Shown piece after piece: positions 34,401 through 43,900 of a stretch of 64,000 nucleotides of DNA. This DNA comes from Aquatica leii. Taxonomy: Eukaryota; Arthropoda; Insecta; Coleoptera; Lampyridae. The first letter of the stretch is position 1; each line of letters starts with the position of its first letter. Under the pieces are notes generated by a model. That model saw only the letters and a program-made list of their open reading frames with translations, was not told the origin of the DNA and did no database searches. The stretch is taken from positions 178,793,027 to 178,857,026 of the forward strand of contig CM069432.1 of NCBI GenBank assembly GCA_035610365.1, read 5' to 3'. The position numbers were made by a program, and so were the translations under genes.

Positions 34401-37400
34401 GTTCGCGTAACGGTGATATCACCACTAAAAAGCAAAACGTACGTCATCAGTATTAATTGCTGACGTCGCAGCTAAATTTATATTCCGCATGGACATAATG
34501 AAAAGCTGCAAATATATTTTAATAAGATTGTGCTTTTTATTAAAGACAAAAAACTCAAGTTGTTAGATTTAAGTAGGCTTACTGCTATCAGAAATATTAC
34601 ACTGTTGATTACATTCTAGTATTAACATACCTTGATAATAATAAAATAAACAGCATGGTTAGGATGATTGCACTCCGTTCCAACAACAAAATATGTAAAT
34701 CATTTTGTCTTGGAAAACGCTGTTCAAAACGCAACACTAGCTCCTGTAATCCTGCGTAACATGATAATAACGCTTGTTTATAGTCACATTCTTACTCTTA
34801 TCATATTAAAGATATATTTACATTTTTAAAAACATTGCAAAAACGTCTTTATGGCCAGAATTACGTTTTAAAATCAATATTAGAAAAATATACTAAAAAT
34901 GTTAAAAAAATATTGTTTATAATATTATTTATATACTATATATATTTATAATATTTTACAAGTGTTACATTAATGTATAAAAAATGTATAATCAAGCCCT
35001 TAAATGCTTACAAAAGATAGACAATACAATCTTTTTGTACTCAAAATACCTCAATTTGATGTAGCTGTAAACGCATTTGGTACTCTATAACAAAAAGTAA
35101 CACAGAAATATAAGCAAAACAAACATTATGGATGTACATCTTTGTATAGAAACAAAAACAAGGGCAACTAACAATCCAAGATTTTAAAATTAGTCTACAC
35201 GAAATAATGATGCATCTATATCCATATAAGAACATGAAATAAGCCAATTGCTATCTTGCAAACCAATTACAAAAAGTGAATGTGTCACCTCAGTATATCA
35301 AATAACGTTACACGTTGGCAAAACTTTCTTGCAATGACAAACTTACTAGCATTATAAATACAGAAGAAATTTACTCAGATATACTTGAAACTCCCAAAGT
35401 TGTTCTTCAATGTCACATAAATGTCAACAATTCAAAAAACAAAACATTGCATATCGAATTGCGTTTGATTATGAACACAAATTAGACAAACGATAAAACA
35501 ATACATTACACAACAATTATGGATAGTTATAATTCTTTACTTAAAATATATCCACATATAACGCCAAAACGCAAAGGCATGTATCACCATTGTTATCACG
35601 CAATCGCAGAAATTAGTAACTTTCGTGTCTCAGGCGCTTAATTCAAACATGTAAGAAAAGTTTTTAAAGAAATGAAAAAACTAAATGTATTTATTAATAA
35701 TACATAACAAAAATTTAAATAAATTTATTTTTGATACAACATATACCGGAAAAAGGTACAGGTGAAACCAAGCAAAAGTATAAATTATTATAAAGTAAAA
35801 ACGTTTTTATGTTACCAAAAAATGTTTTAGAAAACATTATTAAAATATTTCAATATCAATGTTTTAATGAAATATTTTTAAAACGTAGCAAAAATATTTT
35901 TTTGAAAAACATTATTTATTTCAACTATTTTAAAACGTCTTAAAAATATGAAAAAAACGTTTTCTTGCTGATTGGGAAGACATCACAATAATATCAAAGT
36001 TGGTTTTCGAGTATCATTATTAAAAATATGCAGGAGATTATCAAAACGTTAAACAGTTTATAATAAGATTCTCAGTAGTGCTAATCAAGAGGAAAAACGA
36101 TTAAAATTTACAAATATAAAAAACTCAAGGTTCTTATTAGATATACCTTTGCAATATGATTTTAGAATTTCTAAAATACTAACTTTTGAAACACTATTTG
36201 CAAAAACCATACCTGACACCATTTAGAATTTTTTTTTGGCTTTACAAAGATCAACAATTTTGATTTGAATAGAAATTACGAGAAATTTTATTGTGACAAT
36301 TACAAATAAGATGTGAATGAATGGTGACAAAAATCCAAGAATTGTCAGCCAGCCGAGAACAAAGTTCTTTTGAAACTACACTTTAGATTGAAAAACAAAT
36401 TTTCAAAATACATATGTACTGATAATAATGCAATTTTTAGCAGACTGTTGGACATCTATAAAACGAAAACAATAAGTTACAGTCACAGCCAGACAAAATA
36501 GTCAAAAAATAAAAAATAAAACTTAAAGATATGTGTTTATAAAATTAAAAATACGGGAAATACAGCGAAAAATAGTCTGTGTGGAAGAAAACTAGGATTT
36601 GAAATTTGGAAAGGAACTTAGTATAAAAATACCGTAAATTGAAAACAGTGAAAGTATTAAAGGAAATAAATTCGACAAATCGGTGAAAAAGAGATGTATT
36701 ACAAATAGTTCATCTTTAAGTAGGATTAAACGAAAAAGATTCGATTTAGAGATACTATTGTGGTACATCATAATCTATTTGATGTCTCAAAGAATTATTT
36801 TTAAAAATTTACAAGTTATAATTCTAATTATTTTTCGTATTACTATTTTATTACCAAGAATCTCATACGTAACAAGTCTTCCTATAAATACTTCTATCCG
36901 AAGAAAAGTTTAAAGCATGACGTTCACAAAAAGAGTAATAATTATAGAACCAGCAGTTATTTCGAACAAATGATTAAAATTGCTATAAAAACGAAGAACT
37001 TTAATTAGGTTGTATATATTGTTTTAAAACGGCACGTTTTTGAAAAAAATAGTAATGTCGCAAAAATGTTCGATATTGGTCGAGAAATAATTGCCGGAAA
37101 ACTAATAATGTTAAGTTTGGTTAAGTATAGTAAAGATGTAGGATAGAAACATACAACAGATAATAATTTAATTTAATGTATAATATAAATAGTGACGTTT
37201 GACATAAATCTTCTTAAAAGTTAATATTGTAAAAGTTACAAAATAAGTACATATTTATATATCATTTGTAAATCTTAAGTATATAACAATATTCTTTAAA
37301 ATTTTTAATATTTTTTAACTGTTAAACCTTAAAAGATAGTTGATAGTATTAGTTGAATTATAATTATAGTTTTTTTTACTTTTTCAAAACTCCTCGTATC

Positions 37401-40400
37401 TATTTGTTTCATTTTATATATTTTACTATTTTATGTTACGCTACAGTTTAGATTAAACTAATTCTATAATTTGCTTCAGTATTTTATCAGAAGCGCGTGA
37501 ACTATCGATATTTCCAACGTTGAACGGAACTTCAGCTCTTGAACTACTCAGGATAGACAGAGCAGGATTGACAACTGTGCCCAGCAGTCTATGTACTACT
37601 TGTCCTTTACTACGAAGTTTGTAAGATATTTTTAAATCCCTTTGATTTGTAATTATCAACATTTTTTGTAGAGATTTGAAATCGAACAAGTTAACAAGAC
37701 TCCCCAATCTGAAGAACTGCAAGGACATACGGGTTTTGTAAGTAAAAGTATTTATTATTAGCTTTTCAAACTAAATAAAAGTGACTAGTTTTAGTAAACA
37801 ACAATTGTGTTTAGAGATCTAGCCAGCAATAAAATCAAGTCACTCGAGGATCGGCCTTTTCAAGGGATGACGAGTATTCATGATCTACTTCTGGCGTTCA
37901 ACGAGATCGAGTACATACCGCACGATGCCTTCTTTGGTCTTTCTAAGCTACAATTTTTGTAAGTACATTTAAAGTAATTTTTATATTTATATGTAACTAC
38001 GTACATTTTTTAATACATTATTTTATCAAACACTTGTTTAAAATTCAATTTTTTGTAAGTATTTTGTTTTTGCAACGTATACTTGCACGTGTATTAACAC
38101 AAATTATTTTGTGCTTTATTAGAAACATGGAAGGAAACCGGATTTCGTTTATTCATCCAGATGCATTCCAGTCGATATCTCATTTAGAAAATTTGTAAGT
38201 ATTGGAAAATATAAATATGTATGTTAATTTTTGTGTATCATAGAAACCTTGCAAACAACATATTTTCTCATCTACCAACAGCAGGATTGGAACGGCTTCA
38301 ACATTTAAAGACGCACAACAACCCATACCTGCGCGACTTTCCATCTCCTGAGAACTTTCCAAAAATTCAATCCTTAATGTTAGCATATGCTTATCACTGT
38401 TGCGCATTCATACCATTAATACCATCTAATCCTCCTCCGCCAGCTAAAGTAAAAGACGTAGTGCTGTTTCCAGGTGATGACGAAGATCTTGACTTAACAA
38501 TTTGGAATTCTAGTGCAACAGATTTGTGGCCACAAAACCGTAAGTGTTTTGTTGTAAGTAATTGTATTTATGCATCAAGTTATTATTTCAGAAAATTTAA
38601 GTCATAAACTAGGAAAAACTTTTCGAGAATTTTGGGACCACATTGGAGGCTATGATTTTACTTATCCCGGAAATTTTCCTTCTTACTTAGAAGAATATTC
38701 AGAAGAAGACATTCCACGGATTCCAAGTAGTGATATACCTTCTGGTAAAATCAATTGTGTTCCGCTTCCTGGTCCGTTTCTACCGTGTCAAGATTTGTTT
38801 GATTGGTGGACGTTAAGATGTGGAGTATGGCTAGTATTTCTTTGTGCTATGCTCGGTAACGGAACTGTAGTTTTTGTTTTGATATTTTCAAGAAGTAAGA
38901 TGGATGTTCCTAGATTTCTCGTTTGCAATTTAGCAGCGGCAGATTTTTTTATGGGACTCTACTTGGGTTGGTATATGGTATATAAATATTTTAAAACAAT
39001 AAAAAAATTATTTGTTACAGGTTTTCTTGCAGTCGTAGATGCTTCCACTTTAGGGGAATTTAGAATGTATGCACTACCTTGGCAAATGTCAGCGGGATGT
39101 CCACTTGCCGGATTTTTAGGAGTTTTAAGTTCTGAACTATCAGTGTATACCTTAGCCGTAATTACCTTAGAAAGAAACTATGCTATTACGCATGCCATGC
39201 ATTTAAACAAGAGACTGTCTTTAAAACATGCAGGTTACATTATGATATGCGGCTGGTCTTTTGCTATTGTAATGGCATTACTGCCTTTATTTGGAGTTTC
39301 TGATTACCGAAAGTTTGCTATCTGTCTTCCTTTTGAAACTAACTCAGTTGCAAGTTTATCGTACGTAGTGTTTTTAATGATAATCAATGGTGTGGCGTTT
39401 TTAATACTTATGGGGTGTTACTTAAAAATGTATTGTGCCATAAGAGGTTCTCAAGCATGGAACTCAAACGATTCTAGAATTGCCAAAAGAATGGCTTTGT
39501 TAGTGTTTACTGATTTTTTGTGCTGGTCACCAATAGCGTTCTTTTCATTAACTGCCGCTTTTGGACTTCAACTTATATCTCTTGAACAAGCCAAAGTTTT
39601 TACAGTGTTTGTGCTACCTCTGAATTCGTGTTGCAATCCGTTTCTATACGCTATTTTAACAAAACAATTTAAAAAAGACTGCGTCATGATATGCAAAGCA
39701 ATAGAAGAAAGTCGAGTAACAAGAGGAATTGGTCGTTGTCGACACAGCTCAAATTTTAGTAATCGACAAACTCCTGCAAATACAAATAGTTTAGCTGATA
39801 GATCTTCAAGAGAAAATCAAAATCATCATCCACCTCAATGCACCTGTAATGTAAAATTACTAGGTGAAACTAATCCAACACAATCTCGCACCGAGCGTAA
39901 AAATACCGCAAGAACTTGGTTTCTAAAGAAAGCTCGTTGGTTGCTGTGCGTTAAAAAACCTGCAAGGCACAGACAACGTTCGGATCAATATACTTACCAA
40001 ATAGCAGAAATACAACAAAAACAACACAAACGTGCGTCTTCGGTGTCGTCAAGCGAAAATTTCAGTTCGTCTCGCTCCGATTCGTGGAGACATAATCATC
40101 ATTGTGGTATTCCATTGCGTCTTTTAGATCCAAAAAGGCGAGCATCATCGTGGTTGGTAACACGAAAGACTTCCCAGGATTCGAATTTATCTAGCTCACG
40201 TAATGATTCTTCGGGATCTGCGACTACTGCCAGTACAAGTACTTGGAGAATTTCTCGCTCAAGCGCTTCGAGTAATGAACCCACACGTATACGAAGTAAA
40301 CCTAGATTAACTCGCCAATGCGCGATACAAGATGAGTCAGAACCGCCTGGATCTCCTGGTCGTCTAACAGTTCGTTTTTTAACTACAATTCCGTCGGCTG

Positions 40401-40645
40401 CTGAGAATAGTATGCAAATGGAAGATGAACCTAGTATTTCAGTGACTCCTTCAAAAGATAGAGAAGGACCTCTGTACGCTATTTTACATTCGCAACCAGT
40501 AACTCCCGTTAGAAGGCAATCTATTGTTACTTTGCATCCAACTGAATCTCAACCGATCCATGTCACCAGCACTTCTGATGATACTTCTAGTCAACACGAC
40601 CCTAATCCAGGCCCTTCCAAATCGGAACATAAAGATACAAGATAA
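22292..40645 (+). CDS. Lgr1: Glycoprotein hormone receptor LGR1 (partial, 5' missing)
   Basis: A leucine-rich-repeat GPCR of the glycoprotein-hormone-receptor group (type A LGR; in insects the GPA2/GPB5 receptor), a plasma-membrane receptor expected to act through G proteins and cAMP. The exons I assign are 22292-22435, 37480-37620, 37672-37737, 37815-37958, 38123-38194, 38244-38539, 38592-38966 and 39021-40645. Together they give 2863 nt that stay in frame to the TAA at 40643-40645, about 953 residues. Leucine-rich repeats come first, then the Cys-Cys hinge, seven membrane segments and a cytoplasmic tail of nearly 300 residues. Landmarks are ELSVYTLAVITLERNYAITH (TM3), RIAKRMALLVFTDFLC (TM6) and NPFLYAI (TM7). 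LGR1 is favoured over LGR2/rickets by the ERNYAITHAMHLNKRLSLKH and NSNDSRIAKRMA stretches. Signal peptide and first repeats are not seen. Confidence 0.93.
22436..24059 (+). other. LGR1 intron, 5' part, no feature seen
   Basis: AT-rich intron sequence. The plus-strand open frame at 22850-23131 has no family resemblance and biased composition, so I do not call it a gene. Confidence 0.4.
24060..25185 (+). pseudogene. Penelope-like retroelement 3' part with GIY-YIG domain
   Basis: 24065-24290 reads as the region after the RT domain of Penelope-like elements (FSIPYVKDLSLTLKLL). 24330-24545 reads as a GIY-YIG endonuclease in a broken frame (VVYKISCFDCNSCYLG, then RITSHKSDIK..., then LHSPDYNSIKILDEG). 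After a hairpin-rich insertion, 25065-25180 continues with KKRNFLEMLHIIR and NKRTDIECMSIIYSYLL, the typical C-terminus (R.F.EM..I....NK.TD...LS..Y..LL). Frameshifts near 24285 and 24400, plus the insertion, make it dead. The RT core is missing. Confidence 0.75.
24555..25070. mobile_element. Hairpin-rich insertion in the Penelope-like element
   Basis: Two nested inverted-repeat systems. The first is a 120 bp hairpin at 24555-24677: arms actacgagggccgaaagttg and caacttttggcccgcgtagt, with inner arms ctgcgcgtcatgatgc and gcgtcataacgcgcag. The second is a wider pair, ttcttcatagccggtcgaaagtacg (24684-24708) and cgtactttcgaccgaggtatgaagaa (25043-25068). The hairpin is strikingly GC-rich for this region. 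It separates two parts of the same retroelement protein, so it is an insertion. No coding content was recognised, and the superfamily is unknown. Confidence 0.65.
25186..25828 (+). other. LGR1 intron segment with a GC-richer patch
   Basis: AT-rich apart from 25380-25480, a roughly 100 bp GC-richer patch (ccttcctacgccactggtga ... ctggcgttgctatgc). It does not fold into a tRNA that I can see and has no open frame. It could be the end of a short interspersed element. Confidence 0.35.
26600..26950. repeat. Left subterminal aatgtt/aacatt array
   Basis: More than a dozen occurrences of aatgtt or aacatt, often as inverted pairs (for example aacattatgttaatgt at 26866-26881), in the 350 bp next to the left terminus. 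Comparable words fill 32230-32560 at the right end. In maize En/Spm such subterminal repeats bind the TNPA protein; here that role is inferred by analogy. Confidence 0.6.
27403..29277 (-). CDS. DUF4806-domain protein of the CACTA-type element
   Basis: Four exons with consistent phases and no stop: 29277-29088, 28661-27988, 27766-27607 and 27509-27403 (stop TAA at 27405-27403). Exon 1 encodes YKVIEFLDKHLVSVIPSNWV, a W-containing N-terminal module. Exon 2 encodes a charged Ser/Pro-rich linker and then LLPLKSIDELLTFEEMIKTD. Exons 3 and 4 complete DUF4806 with KLSFVGGSDFKNLIRRCLPK, the WTG motif and a final EWLRFATQRLKR. Donors are gtaact/gtaagt, acceptors tacag, ttag, tacag and ttttag. No initiator exon lies immediately upstream. 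The 15 bp exon at 32036-32022 (MSDKQ, phase 0) could be spliced on, giving about 381 residues. Intact, unlike the transposase beside it. Molecular function is not known to me; an accessory DNA-binding role is inference. Confidence 0.8.
29311..29386. repeat. Two 38 bp tandem units
   Basis: ggttccataatcatgttgta... at 29311-29348 is repeated at 29349-29386 with a few substitutions. It lies between the two genes of the CACTA-type element, just upstream of the DUF4806 exon. Confidence 0.85.
29455..32036 (-). pseudogene. tnp2-family transposase of the CACTA-type element, frameshifted
   Basis: Exon 1 is 32036-32022 (MSDKQ, donor gtgagc). Exon 2 starts at 31441 after tttcag and reads VLNFKKCTHSSRYLKR, a linker, then ELNIDGLPLTKSS near 30870. 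Two single-base shifts (about 30861 and 30812) follow, then an open stretch from about 30805 to 29903. This reads PIGIYHGCSKPRHLSDFLEY, CDAPAKSFLLGVNSHNAYFG followed by CTKC, then PLDYMHLVCLGVMKKLL and HNVHNLIHLAGDVEKFGALD. Another shift occurs near 29908 (IKPTRNPLIQFVNR continues in the other frame), and a C-terminal piece runs 29772-29566 and on to about 29455. These are the landmarks of the tnp2 transposase family found in CACTA elements. At least three frameshifts make it probably non-functional unless they are assembly errors in A/T runs. Confidence 0.85.
32022..32036 (-). CDS. 15 bp first coding exon (MSDKQ)
   Basis: ATG AGC GAT AAG CAG followed by gtgagc. It ends in phase 0 and joins in frame to the tnp2 exon at 31441 to give MSDKQVLNFKKCTHSSRYLK, typical of the family start. 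It is equally phase-compatible with the DUF4806 exon at 29277. The region between it and the right terminus (about 540 bp) would hold the element's promoter. Confidence 0.6.
33313..37479 (+). other. LGR1 intron, 3' part, no gene seen
   Basis: AT-rich intron DNA. 33840-34460 is somewhat GC-richer with several acgtcatc/gacgtc words, but has no coding block. 34820-34960 and 35800-35970 carry aaaacgtttt/aacatt words resembling CACTA subterminal sequence and may be remnants of a non-autonomous relative. Open frames at 35041-35247 and 36683-36913 show no recognisable family. Confidence 0.35.
37480..38194 (+). CDS. Lgr1: LGR1 LRR exon cluster
   Basis: Four exons separated by introns of 51, 77 and 164 bp: 37480-37620 (141 nt), 37672-37737 (66 nt), 37815-37958 (144 nt) and 38123-38194 (72 nt). 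All boundaries are gt..ag in phase 2, as is usual when one LRR equals one exon. Readable landmarks are SIFPTLNGTSALELLRIDRA (with an NGT glycosylation sequon), LDLKSNKLTRLP, LDLASNKIKSLE, LLLAFNEIEYIPHDAF and LNMEGNRISFIHPDAF. They form the inner LRR arc that would bind the hormone heterodimer. Confidence 0.93.
38244..38539 (+). CDS. Lgr1: LGR1 last LRR and hinge exon
   Basis: 296 nt, acceptor tatcatag, donor gtaagt, entering in phase 2 and leaving in phase 1. It encodes the last repeat (LNLANNIFSHLP) and the cap and hinge start AYAYHCCAF, matching the conserved Cys-Cys hinge of glycoprotein hormone receptors. A Pro-rich and then acidic stretch follows (SNPPPPAK, PGDDEDLDL) with an NSS glycosylation sequon. 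The next intron is 52 bp. Confidence 0.93.
38592..40645 (+). CDS. Lgr1: LGR1 7TM and tail exons
   Basis: 38592-38966 encodes the rest of the hinge (YDFTYPGNFPSYLEEYSEED), PCQDLFDWWTLRCGVW, TM1 (AMLGNGTVVFVLIF) and most of TM2 (NLAAADFFMGLYLG). 39021-40645 encodes the TM2 end and first extracellular loop, TM3 (about 39110-39180), TM4 (39225-39290), TM5 (39360-39430), TM6 (39490-39560), TM7 (39600-39665), and a Ser/Arg-rich tail ending SKSEHKDTR. The 54 bp between the two exons has no stop and a length divisible by three, so a naive frame runs straight through. I treat it as an intron because it would add 18 residues inside TM2, where relatives have none. Confidence 0.95.
38967..39020 (+). other. 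54 bp stop-free intron inside TM2 of LGR1
   Basis: It starts gttggtat (a weak donor) and ends ttgttacag (a good acceptor). Removing it restores GLYLGFLAVVDASTLGEF, which aligns with the TM2/loop-1 region of glycoprotein hormone receptors. Retaining it inserts 18 mostly aromatic and basic residues. Neighbouring introns of 49, 51 and 52 bp show that this size is normal in this gene. Confidence 0.85.
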
Positions 40646-40945
40646 TAAATAAGTACCTAAGACTACCAAAATATTTTGAAGTAGGTCCACGTTTTTTGTA
40701 TTATATTTATTAAATTTGTACATATGAAGCGAATGCGTGATGTATGTGAAATAGTGGAAAATAAGAGTAAATTACTTATACGCATAATATTAATATAAAA
40801 TGTTATTTACACAGACGTTTTATGTTTTAAGTTACTTATAGGAATATGAAATAAAACATTTCCATACTGTTACAAGCTACTTCACTTAATTACTAATATC
40901 TAAGGGTAACTTAACAATAATAATTATAATAAAGATTTAGTATGT
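40646..40945. other. Convergent 3' UTR region
   Basis: 300 bp between the LGR1 stop and the stop of the minus-strand gene. Candidate polyadenylation signals are AATAAA at 40644-40649 (overlapping the LGR1 stop) and 40850-40855 on the plus strand, and AATAAA at 40711-40706 on the minus strand. Use of the distal pair would make the two 3' UTRs overlap by about 150 bp. Confidence 0.5.
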
Positions 40946-43900
40946 TTATAATGATGGCCTAGACGGTAATCTACTTGCTGATCTGGAAGATGTTAAAGGC
41001 ACAGGATGTTTACTAAGTTCTGTATATTCACCCTCATTTTTACCCAAAATAAGGTCTCTAGATTTTTTAAATTCTTCAAATTTATTATGAAGTAAGCTCA
41101 ATTCTGATCTCGACGAGGATGGCTTTGGTAATGCATCTTCTACATTATCTTCGTCGACTTCCTGCAGAATAAAATAAAATTGTAACACAAATCGGCTTTA
41201 CTGTTTTTATAAAATCAATTTCAAAAACTGTATGGTTTGCGTTTCTTCAGTGAAACTATTCTAGAAAAAATTAGTTTCACGTAAATATTATAAACGTTTT
41301 GATTAAATGTTATTAGAAAACTTTTAGTAAACTACTTTTGATATAATTTAATAAGTCTGTTGGAATAAAATTATATAAATTTGTTTTTCTTTCTATCAGT
41401 AGATTACCATAATGATATAAACAGGACACATGATTTGTAAGCTTAAGAATCAAGATCCTAAAATAATTATAGAAATAATCCTTGACACGGGAAATATAAT
41501 TTTAAATGCAATAAACATTTTTATATGACAGCAAGGTTTTTTCCCTTCTAGTTAAGTATAACTGATATTATACGACAGTGTAGTGATACTTTTGATAACT
41601 TTAATTCCGATTTAGGTACCCTTTATTAAAACCCGCTTTTGCACGCTACAAACTTTAAGTAGCTTTAGTGAGAAGCTACTGTTTGTGCAAACGTTATCTA
41701 CGTGTTGTGTATCTCATTTAGGATTAGATTTTTACTGTAGCGTTGATGTAATGTCTAAGACACACTTTAAATAGCAAATATATTAAGAATATATTATCTT
41801 TATCTTACTGAGTGATGCAGAATATGAAAAGGAAAGTAAGTAAGTTTTGTCTTAAGTGTTATTGCAAAGAGTATTATTATTCGTTGCCTTCCTCCTATTT
41901 GCAAACAATATAGAAAAAATTTGAACGACTCGTTTATTACAGTCAAACATTTAACATTACATACCTACCGTCGTGCGTTTTTTACATCCTGCTAAAACAG
42001 CAGTAAACGTAAACAACAATTAATGTTTTGGACACAATCAGCATTTAACCTCTGGGAATATTAAACAACTGGTATTCCTACACGAGAACTATCAAATATA
42101 TCAAAAAATATATGAACGTAATATGCAAATATTAACGATTTAAGTCTGTTAATTCAAAAATTTCCTGTAAAGTATAGTGTGAATTATATAAAATACTGTC
42201 GATACGTTCAACTTGAAAAAACAATAATTCTATTATATACTCTGTGACACTGAAATTGCAACGCCAAAAACGGGTGAGAATTTTGTGACCAAACTTGACG
42301 GAAATGTTTAACTACTCAGAGGTAATACATGATTAAAATTTCAAAGAAAAAGAACAAAGATGAACACAATTCTAATTTAATAATGCGTTGGTTCCCCTCG
42401 ATTGGCTTCGCACTGTCTCATTTTTCATGACATTGATTCCAGCAAGTGGTCGATTTTCTTTTGAGTTATTGTATCCCAAGCAACTTGCAATTCATGCTAA
42501 AGAACATTTCATGTCTGTGAAGGATGCGCTAAGTTCCTCTCTACCCATAATGTCCCACACGTGTTCAATAGACGAAAGGTTAAAAGATCTCGGCCATGGC
42601 AAGAGATGCCAGTAGAGCTACAACTTACACCACTACGCTTTCAAAACACGTAAAACGGACGAACCACTAGAGATAACAACAATAAAAATTAACGAAGACT
42701 CACACGAAATAGACATTAGTGGAAACAATAAAAAACGTCAGATATGCCATTACCATTTAATCTATTTCAATAAAATTTTAATCATTAACTACCTCTGAGC
42801 AGCTAAACCTTCCTGCCAAATTTGATCACAAAACTCTCACTCTTTCTTGGTGTTGCAATTTCATTGTAACAAAGTATAGTTCGAGTTCGTAAAAATATTC
42901 TTGAACAATGTTCAGTTCGGGTTTAATTCAAAGAAACAAGAGTTCGCACAACACTAAATAAATTTATAATCGCAACAAACTAGACTACACTTCATTTATA
43001 TAAAATAGTTTTTCAGTTATCTATAATTAACTTAGTTGTTATACGTAATGTACATTACACTATTTATTAGTATTTTATTTAATGACGTTGTTTGCAAATC
43101 ACCCTAAGTACTTGTTTTTTGTTTTCTTTTGTTTGATGAAGTAGACACTCCAGATCCACGTCGTTTTTAGAAAACACGCAAAATAGTATTTTTTTTAGTG
43201 TTTCAGTAATCACTAATGTAAGTCATAAACGCTTTCAATGTATGGAACTATCAACTTAGAACGAAGAAAAATGTAAAATAAAATTTGAGTAAAAATTTGA
43301 GCTTGAAATTGTATAAACAGACAGGCCGTTGTAAAAATTATTAGCGTTATAGATCTGTTAAAATTAAACAAAGGATTCATGTTAAAGTAAAGTTAAACTA
43401 TTTAATGCGTTTTTATAGTCAGTAGCGCTTTAATTCATTGTTAATTGCAAAGAAAATCACGGAATCGGTAAATGTTATTCCAGTTGAAACACGCAGCGCC
43501 ATCCAGTAACGACGTGGTAATATCTTAAAGGTAGGAAAGGAGTTAACGCCGCCGTCAAGATTTGATACTGAGAGAGTTCGAGAACTTAACCAATCAAAAA
43601 ATAGTAGATTACATACCGAGGCGGAAAGTATATTCCATTTCTGTCGAGAGAACTATAGTTTACCGAGAGGCATAGCCTCGAGGTGAACTAGTTCTCGAGA
43701 CAATTGGAGCACTTTTGCCAAGATTTATATACAATTTTATTCACAATCAGCCATTAAATAAAATAAATAACATAAAACTAATAAAAAATGAATGAAAACC
43801 TACTTCCAAAATATTATCGTTTATTTCGGTAAAATATTAACACATAGTAAGCACTTCACAATTGACATATACGTATTTAATTTATGATTGACATTTTATC

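Noticed and set aside
36683..36913. 76-codon open frame in the LGR1 intron
   Set aside because: Ile/Leu/Lys-rich composition typical of AT-rich chance frames, with no family resemblance.
37453..37728. 91-codon minus-strand frame
   Set aside because: Antisense to three well-supported LGR1 LRR exons.
40099..40284. 61-codon minus-strand frame
   Set aside because: Antisense shadow of the LGR1 cytoplasmic tail.
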